Source: Candidatus Phyllobacterium onerii
GTDB lineage: Bacteria; Pseudomonadota; Alphaproteobacteria; Rhizobiales; Rhizobiaceae
DNA length: 64,000 nt
Direction of reading: 5' to 3'
Assembly (NCBI RefSeq): GCF_028331445.1
Contig: NZ_JAQMHX010000001.1
Coordinates: 124,001-188,000 of the forward strand
Shown: piece by piece, positions 17,883-26,356 of the stretch
Layout: the number at the start of each line of letters is the position of its first letter
Numbering within the stretch: position 1 is the stretch's first letter
Position numbers and translations under genes: made by a program
Notes under the pieces: model-generated
Databases searched by the model: none
Told to the model about the DNA's origin: nothing
The model's input: the letters and a program-made list of their open reading frames with translations, nothing else

Positions 17883-18998
17883 ATGAACATTAAGAGCCTT
17901 CTTATCGGCTCCGCTGCAGCCCTGGTTGCAGTTTCGGGGGCACGCGCTGCAGATGCAGTCGTTGTTGCTGAACCAGAGCCCGTCGAATACGTCCGCGTTT
18001 GCGACGCATACGGCGCTGGCTTCTTCTACATTCCGGGGACCGAGACCTGCCTGAAGATCAGCGGCTATGTCCGTTATGATGCTAAGGGTGGCGACGACGT
18101 TTATAGCGGTGGGAACGTTGGTGCCAAGGGTAACGAAACCTGGTACAAGCGTACACGCGGTGAAGTCCGTTTCGATGCCCGCTCGGAAACCGAACTCGGC
18201 ACTCTGCGTTCGTACATCCAGGGCCGTTTCCAGTACACCAACGGTGGAGATGATGGCGCTTCGCTGCCACAGGCATGGATCGAACTCGGCGGTTTCCGCA
18301 TCGGTACTGCTGACGAACTCTTCGGTTCGTGGACCGGTTATGCCGGCAACGTCATCAACGACGACGTGATCAACTACCAGTCCGGCCAGAGCAACCAGGT
18401 CAGCTACACTTTCACTGGCGGCAATGGTTTCTCCGCGATGGTCGGTGCTGAACAGGGTTCGGACGGTGTTACAGGCCTCGGCGGCAACTATGTCATCGAA
18501 GACTACATGCCACACGTTCTTGCTGGTGCGAAGTTCGAACAGTCTTGGGGTGGCATTTCCGGTGTTGTCGGTTACGACTCCAACGTCGAAGAGTTCGCTG
18601 GCAAGATTCGCTTGGACGTAAAGTTCAACGAGATGTTCTCCGCATTCTTGATGGGCGGTTATCAGTCCGGGTATGACAACGACTTCGATGCGGTCACGGG
18701 CGCAGTCGATCAGGACAGCCGTAACTGGTTCGGCACATGGGAAGGCGATTGGGCAGCTTGGGGCGGTATCACCGCCAAGGTTACCGACAAGGCATCCATC
18801 AACGCGCAGGCTGCTTGGGAAGATGAAGGCACATATGCTCTCGCTCTTAACGTAGCTTACGAACTGGTTCCTGGTTTCACGATCACACCGGAAATCAACT
18901 ACACCAAGTTCGACGGTGCACGTGAAGCTGCCTCCATTGATAACGGCGGCGACGACGATGCATTCGGCGGCATGATCCGTTTCCAGCGCAACTTCTAA
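17883..18998 (+). CDS. Omp2-type porin
   Basis: Outer-membrane beta-barrel porin of 371 residues, close to Brucella/Ochrobactrum Omp2a/Omp2b. The signal peptide is residues 1-22 (MNIKSLLIGSAAALVAVSGA-RA, cleavage before ADA). The mature N-terminus VEYVRVCDAYGAGFFYIPGTETCLKISGYVRYD holds the two family cysteines. The barrel shows alternating strands such as GGFRIGTADELFGSWTGYAGNVINDDV (the constriction loop region) and it ends in the C-terminal signature ...MIRFQRNF with terminal phenylalanine recognised by BamA. It gives passive uptake of small hydrophilic solutes, and is a strong taxonomic marker. Monocistronic, with its own terminator. Confidence 0.96.
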   Translation: MNIKSLLIGSAAALVAVSGARAADAVVVAEPEPVEYVRVCDAYGAGFFYIPGTETCLKISGYVRYDAKGGDDVYSGGNVGAKGNETWYKRTRGEVRFDARSETELGTLRSYIQGRFQYTNGGDDGASLPQAWIELGGFRIGTADELFGSWTGYAGNVINDDVINYQSGQSNQVSYTFTGGNGFSAMVGAEQGSDGVTGLGGNYVIEDYMPHVLAGAKFEQSWGGISGVVGYDSNVEEFAGKIRLDVKFNEMFSAFLMGGYQSGYDNDFDAVTGAVDQDSRNWFGTWEGDWAAWGGITAKVTDKASINAQAAWEDEGTYALALNVAYELVPGFTITPEINYTKFDGAREAASIDNGGDDDAFGGMIRFQRNF

Positions 18999-19015
18999 GC
19001 GCCGGTATCAACTCT

Positions 19016-19040
19016 CCGGGGGCTCATGCCCCCGGTTTTT
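19016..19040 (+). terminator. Intrinsic terminator of the porin gene
   Basis: CCGGGGGC / GCCCCCGG makes an 8-bp GC-rich stem with loop TCAT, directly followed by five T. It begins 18 bp after the porin stop codon. Confidence 0.92.
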
Positions 19041-19191
19041 ATCTGCGATCAAAATCTGATTTGGCGTTGTAGAAGGACTGCACCGCCAGAGTGTGATGAT
19101 GTGATCTCCAGTCGCCTCATTCTCACGAGACGGTGGGCCCCGCGGCTCACCGTTTTCGTTTTATCCCACTATCCCGCGTCCAGAGGTTACG

Positions 19192-20298
19192 TCACAGCAT
19201 GTTCGATACATGGTTTGCGATCGCAAGGCAGGATGTGAGCCCCGGACTTTCAATACCAAAAAGGTTTACAAGACCTTTGACACCGTGTGTGGCCGGACCC
19301 TGGATTACAAAATCCGTTATGGATTCGCCTCCGACGGTCAGCTTTGGCCTGATGCCGCTATAAGCGGGCTGCAATGAACCGTCGGCGAGGTTCGGCCAGT
19401 ATTTACGGATTTCGTCGTAAAAACGGTCTGCCCGTTTAGGATCGACACTGTATTCGATCGATTCCACCCATTCGACGTCGGGGCCGAACCGCATCCGGCC
19501 GTCCAGGTCAAGCGTGAGGTGAACGCCTAACCCCCCTTCTTCCGGAACTGGATAGATCAGGTGCGTGAACGGTGTCTTGCCTGTCGCTGAAAAATAGTTG
19601 CCCTTGGCAAATCGCCTGTCGGGTATGAACTGTCGCGGTAATCCGGCAATGGAAGAAGCGATGACCGGTGCCTGGAGGCCGCACGCGTTGATGAACATGG
19701 ATGCCTGGAGCTCAAACGTGCGTCCATTGTGGGCTTCGATTGTTTCTATTCGCAAACCATCGGCATTGGTTTCAGCGGAAACTATCGCGGTCCGAAATGA
19801 AATCGCCGCGCCGTGGTCTTGCGCGTCACCCAGCAGCGCCAACATCAAGCTATGGCTGTCTATGATGCCCGTCGAGGGCGAAAACAATGCGGCGGTACAC
19901 GTAAGGTCAGGCTCGCATCTGCGCGCTTCCAGCTCCGACAAATACTCGAGATCAGAAACACCGCATGTTTCTGCTCCTGTCGCTATGGTACTCAATATCG
20001 GAATTTGAACTTCGTTTGTGGCTACGATCAGCTTGCCGCAGCGGGAATATGGAACTCCGTGCCTTTCTGCAAAGGCATAAAGGGCATTTCGACCCTCGAT
20101 ACATAACCTGCTTTTAAAGCTGTTTTGTGGATAGTAGATGCCGGCATGAATAACCTCGGAGTTGCGCGAACTCGTGCCCGTTCCGATTGTTTCGGCCTCT
20201 TCGACAATCAGAGTCTCGATACCGCGACGCGCAAACGCCCGAGCGATTGCCAGCCCGACGACACCTCCGCCCGCTACGAGGCACTCCACACGTTCCAA
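19192..20298 (-). CDS. FAD-dependent oxidoreductase, L-2-hydroxyglutarate oxidase-like
   Basis: 368 residues. The FAD-binding dinucleotide motif VAGGGVVGLAIARAFARRG is at the N-terminus, followed by SSRNSEVIHAGIYYP, which is diagnostic of the LhgO/L2HGDH branch of the DAO family, and a C-terminal YSGIRPKL plus G-L-V-N-L-F-G-I-E-S-P-G-L-T-S segment. The family oxidises L-2-hydroxyglutarate to 2-oxoglutarate and passes electrons to quinone. A 98-residue gene lies 3 bp upstream in the same direction. It converges on the porin. Confidence 0.9.
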   Translation of the reverse strand: MERVECLVAGGGVVGLAIARAFARRGIETLIVEEAETIGTGTSSRNSEVIHAGIYYPQNSFKSRLCIEGRNALYAFAERHGVPYSRCGKLIVATNEVQIPILSTIATGAETCGVSDLEYLSELEARRCEPDLTCTAALFSPSTGIIDSHSLMLALLGDAQDHGAAISFRTAIVSAETNADGLRIETIEAHNGRTFELQASMFINACGLQAPVIASSIAGLPRQFIPDRRFAKGNYFSATGKTPFTHLIYPVPEEGGLGVHLTLDLDGRMRFGPDVEWVESIEYSVDPKRADRFYDEIRKYWPNLADGSLQPAYSGIRPKLTVGGESITDFVIQGPATHGVKGLVNLFGIESPGLTSCLAIANHVSNML

Positions 20299-20301
20299 TT
20301 G

Positions 20302-20598
20302 TCAGCGCCCTCCATGCACGGCAAAAGGTGCGAGCTTCCTTTCAAGGCTTTGAAGGGTTTCGATAATCTGAAGCCCGACCCGCTCATAACAAGGATAGTG
20401 CAAGAGATGTTCTTTGTCCCAATCCGCGGGGGAAAGGCTGCTGCCATAATCCTGGGGTGCCGAATTCTTGAGTTCGGTCAGATATTCCTGGACGGAGATG
20501 GAAGTCGGGGGCGTCCCTGTGGCCATATGCATGAACAGAGCGCGTAGCCAGAATTGTGTGGCCATGAGTTCAATCCGGATTTGTTCGTCTTCAATCAT
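20302..20598 (-). CDS. Hypothetical protein coupled to the lhgO-like gene
   Basis: 98 residues, mostly helical by eye, beginning MIEDEQIRIELMATQFWLRALFMHM and ending RKLAPFAVHGGR. No domain recognised. One cysteine, no signal peptide, no clear membrane segment. Its stop lies 3 bp before the start of the FAD oxidoreductase, so the two are almost certainly cotranscribed. It could be a small accessory protein of the oxidase; this is only context. Confidence 0.7.
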   Translation of the reverse strand: MIEDEQIRIELMATQFWLRALFMHMATGTPPTSISVQEYLTELKNSAPQDYGSSLSPADWDKEHLLHYPCYERVGLQIIETLQSLERKLAPFAVHGGR

Positions 20599-20997
20599 GG
20601 GTTCTCTGGTCCGATGCAGTCAGTACAGCCGTCTAACTAAAGACGCTTACAAGCAAAATTGACAATTGGCTTCAGAGACATAGGGCACATCCAAAAGCGG
20701 ATCATACGTGCTTGCTTAACAACGAGTATGTTGGTGCGCTCCACATTTGAGCGATGTCAGGATGAACCGGGCTACCTCGGATTGATTCAAGTATGTTTGA
20801 TTGCCCTTTGTGATTACGTCAAATGGCTATGTTACCGTTCATCTCATTGGTCAGCTTAAATGAAATGACGGGAGCAGTTATCGTCACGATGAGATCGACG
20901 TCCTGTGCGATTCTGTGCGTTTGAATAATAGTTCAAAACCGAAGTTTTTTGCATTCATCAGGCGTTGGCTGGGTCCAATACACGCGGGGGTATCTAG
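20599..20997. other. Divergent intergenic region at the left edge of the polysaccharide locus
   Basis: 399 bp with no gene seen. It holds a short dyad CGTCT-AACTAA-AGACG (about 20630-20645) and an imperfect inverted repeat, CCGTTCATCTCATT with AATGAAATGACGGG (about 20835-20872), that could be an operator for the flippase operon. No promoter boxes chosen with confidence. Confidence 0.4.
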
Positions 20998-22470
20998 GTG
21001 GGGAATGTTCGCCGGGCATATTTTATGGCGGCCTTGGAACAATATTCACAGGTGATTGTCAGCATATCGATGATTGCCGTTCTGTCTCGTCTACTGGACA
21101 GCACGGAGATCGGGCTTGCGGTCATCGGCCTAGGGATAGGAACCATTGCGTTCAATTTCCGAGAGTTCGTGACATCGGAATATCTCATTCAACGCGAAGA
21201 TGTTTCGGAAGAAGATATTCGCACTGGCTTTACTCTTATATTCGGCTTCTCCGTTGCGATCGGCTCGTTTCTTATTCTCCTGGCTCACTGGTTCGCGGGT
21301 TTTTATTCCGCGGCCGGCCTTAGCGGATTCGTCTGTGTTCTGGCAATTTCCGGTGTGATTGATGCACCAGTCAGTACCATCGCTGCACTGCTGCGCCGGG
21401 ATATGGAATTTGGCAACCTCACACGCATCAACGCACTAGGGAGCATTGTCAACGCCCTGGTAACGATCGCGTTTGCATGGTTCGGCTTTGGCTTTATGAG
21501 TTTTGCCTGGGGAACACTGGCATCTGCATTGGTCAGAATGGTTCTTGGGTTCCATGCTCGACCGATCTTCTGGATGTTCAATCCTCGACTGAAAGGCTGG
21601 CACGAATTCTTCGTTTTCGGTGGCTATAAGGGTGCTTCGACCGTTCTCGACAGGACATATGAGGCGCTGCCCCAGCTGGTGCTGGGGCGCATCATGCCAA
21701 TGACGGCCGTCGGTCTCTTCAACCGCGCGAATGTTGTCTGCGGACTCCCCGACAAGATATTGCTGTCCGCGATCTTTTCGGTCGCATTTCCGGCTTTTGC
21801 AGCCGAAGCCAGAGCGCAACGAAGCGTCAAGGACGCCTATCTGAAAATCATCGGCTATATTACGGCACTCTATTGGCCAGCCGTTCTCGTCGTTGCTATT
21901 CTTGCGCATCCGATAGTGCATGTTGCGCTCGGGCAGGCATGGGATGCTGCAGTTCCGCTTGTGCAAATCCTGTCAGTCGCGGCCCTCTTCTGGTTTCCTA
22001 ATATACTGACGTTTCCGGTATTGGTTGCGCTTGGCGCGAACCGGGAAGCGTTTCGAGCAAATTTTATCGGACGAGGCATGTCGATAATTGTCATCTGTAC
22101 CGCAAGCTTCTTTGGATTGTATGCGCTGGTGCTAAGTCAATTCATCGCCCTGCCGTTCCAAATGCTAGTTTCGCTCACCTATGTTCGCCGGCATGCGCCA
22201 TTCCACTGGCAGGAGTTGTTCGCCATACTCGCCAAAAGTGCGGTCGTAACCCTCGGGGGGATTTTGGGACCGCTGGGTGTTCTTGCCGCTCATGGCTTTG
22301 CGTTTGATCTTTCCATTCTACAGGCACTTGTTGCCGGCCTATTTTCGGCAATCGGTTGGGTGGCGGCTCTGGTCATAGTCAAGCATCCATTCCTCGAAGA
22401 GCTTGTCCGAATTGTCGGACTGTTTGCGCCGCGGCTTCTGCCGAACAAGCAGGGAGTGCCTGCCGAATGA
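20998..22470 (+). CDS. Polysaccharide flippase, Wzx/WzxC-like
   Basis: 490 residues with about 12-14 hydrophobic helices throughout, starting GNVRRAYFMAALEQYSQVIVS; the motif G-R-I-M-P-M-T-A-V-G-L-F-N-R-A-N after the sixth helix and AFPAFAAEA are typical of the polysaccharide transporter (PST/MOP) family. Such proteins flip undecaprenyl-PP-linked repeat units across the inner membrane. Start GTG 20998 has GGGGG 8 bases upstream; ATG 21025 is an alternative. It opens the locus and is followed by a glycosyltransferase on the same strand. Confidence 0.9.
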   Translation: MGNVRRAYFMAALEQYSQVIVSISMIAVLSRLLDSTEIGLAVIGLGIGTIAFNFREFVTSEYLIQREDVSEEDIRTGFTLIFGFSVAIGSFLILLAHWFAGFYSAAGLSGFVCVLAISGVIDAPVSTIAALLRRDMEFGNLTRINALGSIVNALVTIAFAWFGFGFMSFAWGTLASALVRMVLGFHARPIFWMFNPRLKGWHEFFVFGGYKGASTVLDRTYEALPQLVLGRIMPMTAVGLFNRANVVCGLPDKILLSAIFSVAFPAFAAEARAQRSVKDAYLKIIGYITALYWPAVLVVAILAHPIVHVALGQAWDAAVPLVQILSVAALFWFPNILTFPVLVALGANREAFRANFIGRGMSIIVICTASFFGLYALVLSQFIALPFQMLVSLTYVRRHAPFHWQELFAILAKSAVVTLGGILGPLGVLAAHGFAFDLSILQALVAGLFSAIGWVAALVIVKHPFLEELVRIVGLFAPRLLPNKQGVPAE

Positions 22471-22507
22471 ATAATGCGAAGTTGTTGGAAGCGTGGGGAT
22501 ACATGCT

Positions 22508-23521
22508 GTGAAGTCCGTTGATGTTGTTATACCAAACTACAACTACGGCCGCTATTTGCGGGCGTGCGTTGATAGTGTGCTGTCGCAGGATATCGAGAAA
22601 CTGCGCGTCCTGATCGTCGACAACGCGTCAACCGACGACAGTCCGGAAGTCGCGCGAGAGCTAGCCGCGATGGATCCGAGGGTCGAGTTGCGGCTGCACG
22701 AAACAAATCTGGGTCCGCACGCGTCGTTCAACGAGGGGATCGACTGGGCGGAATCGGATTATTTCCTGATATTGTGTTCGGATGATTTTTTGGTACCGGG
22801 CGCGCTCAACCGTGCCGTCACAATCATGGAAGAAAATCCCGATATTGCTTATACCTATGGTCGGGATGTGGACATCCAGGGCGACTCCCCGATTCCCAGC
22901 ATAGCGGGGCAGCAGACACAACCACCGTATCGGCTCGATACCAGCCGTTCTTTCATCGAGCGCTTCTGTCGGTTAGGGGTTTTCCAGATACCCGGACCGT
23001 CGATTGTCATAAGGACCAGCGTGCAAAAACGCACCGGTTACTATCGCACGGAGCTTCCGCACAGCGACGATTACGACGTGTGGCTACGCTTGGCGCTACA
23101 CGGCAGTGTAGCCGAGCTCGATTGCATCCAGGCGGGCATTCGCACGCACGGCACAAATCGTTCCAGCGATTTGTGGGCGCGTCAGATCTTGCATATTTTG
23201 CACACTGCCGATGCGGCCGAATGCTTTTTCGCGCATGAGGGTGGCGAAATGCCCGACGCCAAATATCTGCATCGCCTCGCGCGCCGAGGCCTCGCTGAGC
23301 GTGCCTACTGGTCGGCGATCTCCCATCTTCTTCGCGGAGAAAAGGGTGTGGGCGAGTTGTTGAAGCTCGCTTTCCGCTGGCGTCCTGTAACAGCGTTTCT
23401 GCCACCTGTCGGATATCTGCTCCAAAGGCCCGATACACTGCGTCGCCTCCAGCGCCTCGTCGACATGTGGGCGCGTGGAACGAAACGTTTCAGGATTGGG
23501 GAAGCTGGCTCACGTCCCTGA
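22508..23521 (+). CDS. Family 2 glycosyltransferase
   Basis: 337 residues from GTG 22508 (GGGGA 8 bases upstream; GTG 22493 also possible). GT-A fold: VDVVIPNYNYGRYLRACVDSVL, LIVDNASTDDSPEV, and the metal-binding C-S-D-D in FLILCSDDFLVPGAL (a D-x-D-like site), then SDDYDVWLRLA. It adds a sugar from a nucleotide donor to a lipid-linked repeat unit at the cytosolic face; sugar unknown. Its last 32 bp overlap the convergent pyruvyltransferase gene. Confidence 0.9.
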   Translation: MKSVDVVIPNYNYGRYLRACVDSVLSQDIEKLRVLIVDNASTDDSPEVARELAAMDPRVELRLHETNLGPHASFNEGIDWAESDYFLILCSDDFLVPGALNRAVTIMEENPDIAYTYGRDVDIQGDSPIPSIAGQQTQPPYRLDTSRSFIERFCRLGVFQIPGPSIVIRTSVQKRTGYYRTELPHSDDYDVWLRLALHGSVAELDCIQAGIRTHGTNRSSDLWARQILHILHTADAAECFFAHEGGEMPDAKYLHRLARRGLAERAYWSAISHLLRGEKGVGELLKLAFRWRPVTAFLPPVGYLLQRPDTLRRLQRLVDMWARGTKRFRIGEAGSRP

Positions 23522-24734
23522 TTTCGCCCCGCTGTTCTGCAATTTCAAACAGAGTTGCATGAATGGTGGCTTCTTGCTCGGCCAGTTGCGCCCGGAAGCC
23601 GGCGACGCCTTTTTTCACTTCCAATACAAGACGTGCACGATCGGCCAGCATTTTCTCAACTTGGGATTTCAAGACTTCGACGTCGAATGTTTCGACGTAG
23701 TGGCAATATTCTTCAAGGCCGGTTGCACTAAGCAGCGCGTCGTTTTTTGACGAGTAGGCTAGTGAGATCACCGGGCGGCCCATTCGCAGCGCACAGACGA
23801 CATTGTGGTAGCGCGTTGCAACGACGATATCGGTATGCGCGATTTGCGCCATCACGTCGTGTAGGGAGGTCATCTCCTCCGCGACAATATGCTTGCTGCC
23901 ACTATTGGCCTCATTCTCGGGAAACATCTTCATGATGTCGACAACGGCCCGACGATCAACGATATCTCCAGTCAACAATCTTACGTTCAGTCCGCGCTCC
24001 TGCAGCCAGGAAATGAATTCGGCAATTTTGTCCAAATACGTGCGATATATGGCCTCTCCGTCTTCGTCGGCTTTCTTCCAACCGTAATAAGCCATTACGC
24101 CAACCCCAACGTAGACCGCAGTCGGGTTCTCACGACTGGATTCCGCTGCGGCAGGAAGACCAAAAGCGAGATCGGCGCTAAGTGGATCGCGACTAACGTC
24201 AAAACCGATGCTCTTCATAAAATCTCGCGATAGTTTATCGCGATAGGAACGGTAGTGTGCCATCCGCGCTCCGGTTTTCAAGAACAGGCGGCTCAGAGGC
24301 AGTCTGATTGGTCCGGCGCCGATGCTGACGAAGGCAATGCGCATGCGGTTCAGTCTGGCGGCTAAACACCACCTGAGGATCACGAATGGCCAGCCAAATG
24401 CGGTCTCCTGAAAATCGTCCAGTATCCCTGTTCCTGGGATAATCATCAGATCCAGCCCATTGAGCTGAGCGAGGATGGTATAGAATCCGATCACTTGTCG
24501 GGGAATATCACCGAGTATTCGATTGAAGCGATTGAACCAGCGGCCTCTCGCGACAATTACGCGGATGCTTATTGCTTCAATATTATATTTTTTCGCAATG
24601 GCCTCCGGATTGGAACAAATGCAGAGGAGCTCCGCGTCGACCTTTGACGAACGCAGAAAGTCCAGCATGGCTTCAAGTGAGCCGTCATTACCCGTATTTC
24701 CGCTGCCGAACTGACCCAGCAAGGCGATTTTCAT
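23490..24734 (-). CDS. Polysaccharide pyruvyl transferase family protein
   Basis: 414 residues from ATG 24734, with GAGAGG 6 bases upstream; the frame extends to 24953 without support. N-terminal MKIALLGQFGSGNTGNDGSLEAML, then IIPGTGILDDF, SIGAGPIR, and later VATRYHNVVCALRMGRPVISLAYSSKND match the WcaK/CsaB/ExoV family. These enzymes transfer pyruvate from PEP as a ketal to a sugar, adding negative charge to exopolysaccharide. It is the only minus-strand gene in the first part of the locus and converges, overlapping by 32 bp, with the preceding glycosyltransferase. Confidence 0.9.
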   Translation of the reverse strand: MKIALLGQFGSGNTGNDGSLEAMLDFLRSSKVDAELLCICSNPEAIAKKYNIEAISIRVIVARGRWFNRFNRILGDIPRQVIGFYTILAQLNGLDLMIIPGTGILDDFQETAFGWPFVILRWCLAARLNRMRIAFVSIGAGPIRLPLSRLFLKTGARMAHYRSYRDKLSRDFMKSIGFDVSRDPLSADLAFGLPAAAESSRENPTAVYVGVGVMAYYGWKKADEDGEAIYRTYLDKIAEFISWLQERGLNVRLLTGDIVDRRAVVDIMKMFPENEANSGSKHIVAEEMTSLHDVMAQIAHTDIVVATRYHNVVCALRMGRPVISLAYSSKNDALLSATGLEEYCHYVETFDVEVLKSQVEKMLADRARLVLEVKKGVAGFRAQLAEQEATIHATLFEIAEQRGEIRDVSQLPQS

Positions 24735-25042
24735 CCAAGGCCTCTCAATCGACCTGTTTGATTTGGTACAGGACAACGCTTCATTACAATGACTCGATTC
24801 AAGCTGTCGGACGCGCCCGCAGACGCGAGCCGATCTACTTGTCACTTTGATCTTGCTGCCATCTGCTGACAAACGACACATGGCCATTGGAATATCAGCA
24901 ACAACCGAACGACGAGGGTTCTCCTCCAAAAGGCTGCACCTATTACCCTTCACGGCGCATTCTGCTCTGTAGGCTTCTGGCTCTATGATGATTCAATTGG
25001 GGTTTCGGCGGCAGGCGTCGGGACAGTTTGAGGTCAATTCCC
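24735..25042. other. Divergent intergenic region in the polysaccharide locus
   Basis: 308 bp between the divergent pyruvyltransferase and glycosyltransferase genes. It must hold two promoters, but I see no clear boxes, dyads or small genes. Confidence 0.4.
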
Positions 25043-26257
25043 ATGAAGTTCGCGTACTTTGTTCGTCCGCACCTCGGCGGCACCTACACCGTGTTCAAGC
25101 AATTGCGCAAAGGTTTGGCAATGCACGGGATAGACGTGCATTGGCTCGGGTTCGGCGATCCTCTATTACCAGAATGGCAATCTGAGACGGCCTTCGGCAC
25201 CATGGTGGATGCGAGTGAGGCGGCAGATGAACAGGAACAGGCGAGATTGGTCGCTTCTGCTGTACAGAATGGTGGATTCGATGGCGTATTCGTCAACGTT
25301 CTGACTGAACGCATCCAGATGAACATCGCGCGCTACTTGCCTGCCGATATCATGCGCATCATGATCGTTCACAATATCACTCCGGGAACCTATGCGGCGG
25401 CTGTAGCGATCAAGGATCACGTCCACGCTACGATTGGCGTATCAGAGCGCTGTTGCCACGATCTGATAGAGAAGTACAGATTTGACAAGGAACGCACGTT
25501 TGTAATCGCCAACGCTATCGATATCGAACCATTCACGGCTCTCAAACGCGTTTCTCACGGGACACATGGCCTTAAAATGCTTTCTCTCGGCCGTATTGAG
25601 GACGCGTCCAAGGGTGTATTCTGGCTGCCCGGTATTATGGATAACTCGCCCGCATCGGTGAGCCTGACGATTGCTGGCAATGGACCAGACTTTGAGCAAC
25701 TGAAAAGAAAGCTGTCCCATCACAAAGAGAGGGTAACCTTTCTAGGGGCGATTCAACCGGATCGCATTCCACAACTGTTGTTCGATCACGATGTTCTGAT
25801 CATGCCGTCCCGGTTCGAGGGCTACCCGATGACCCTTATCGAGGCGATGGCTTCAGGGTGCGTGCCAATTGTTTCGCTTATACAAGGTGTGACGGATACT
25901 ATCGTTGCTGATAAGAAAAGCGGCTTTCTTTTTCCGGTCGGTGACTATGCTGAGGCAGCACGGATAATCTCAAAGCTCAATGTCGATCCAGCTAAACTCG
26001 CCAGCGCTTCGTTTGCGGCGACAGAGGCAGCCGAACATGCATTCACTTTCGAAGGAATGGCCAAGCGATATTATCACGTCATTGATCGTGTTGTTGCCAC
26101 GAGGCCAGCTATAGCCGCTCCGCTTGATCTGAATGACTGGGCGTTCCCGCGCGGGCTTCGTTCCGGCTTGCGTACTTACGTGCCACGTCCGGTGAAAAAC
26201 TGGTTGCGTGTCATGAGAGAGCGGTACCCCTATACGCCTTTTGGCTCTTTCTCGTAA
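25043..26257 (+). CDS. Family 4 glycosyltransferase
   Basis: 404 residues from ATG 25043 (GAGG upstream; TTG 25028 rejected). GT-B fold: the N-terminal MKFAYFVRPHLGGTYTVFKQLRKGL is the acceptor half, and the C-terminal half carries MLSLGRIEDASKGVFWLPGIMD and the E-x7-E signature in SRFEGYPMTLIEAMASGCVPIVS. It transfers an activated sugar with retention. It precedes the class III aminotransferase by 99 bp on the same strand. Confidence 0.91.
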   Translation: MKFAYFVRPHLGGTYTVFKQLRKGLAMHGIDVHWLGFGDPLLPEWQSETAFGTMVDASEAADEQEQARLVASAVQNGGFDGVFVNVLTERIQMNIARYLPADIMRIMIVHNITPGTYAAAVAIKDHVHATIGVSERCCHDLIEKYRFDKERTFVIANAIDIEPFTALKRVSHGTHGLKMLSLGRIEDASKGVFWLPGIMDNSPASVSLTIAGNGPDFEQLKRKLSHHKERVTFLGAIQPDRIPQLLFDHDVLIMPSRFEGYPMTLIEAMASGCVPIVSLIQGVTDTIVADKKSGFLFPVGDYAEAARIISKLNVDPAKLASASFAATEAAEHAFTFEGMAKRYYHVIDRVVATRPAIAAPLDLNDWAFPRGLRSGLRTYVPRPVKNWLRVMRERYPYTPFGSFS

Positions 26258-26356
26258 CTGAATTGCCGAAGTGAAAATATGGCCTAAAACCCCCATAGTT
26301 TCGCTCAGCGTTTTATCGCCAGCTGTGCTGGCCGACATGTCGAGAAGGTTGGGCAG

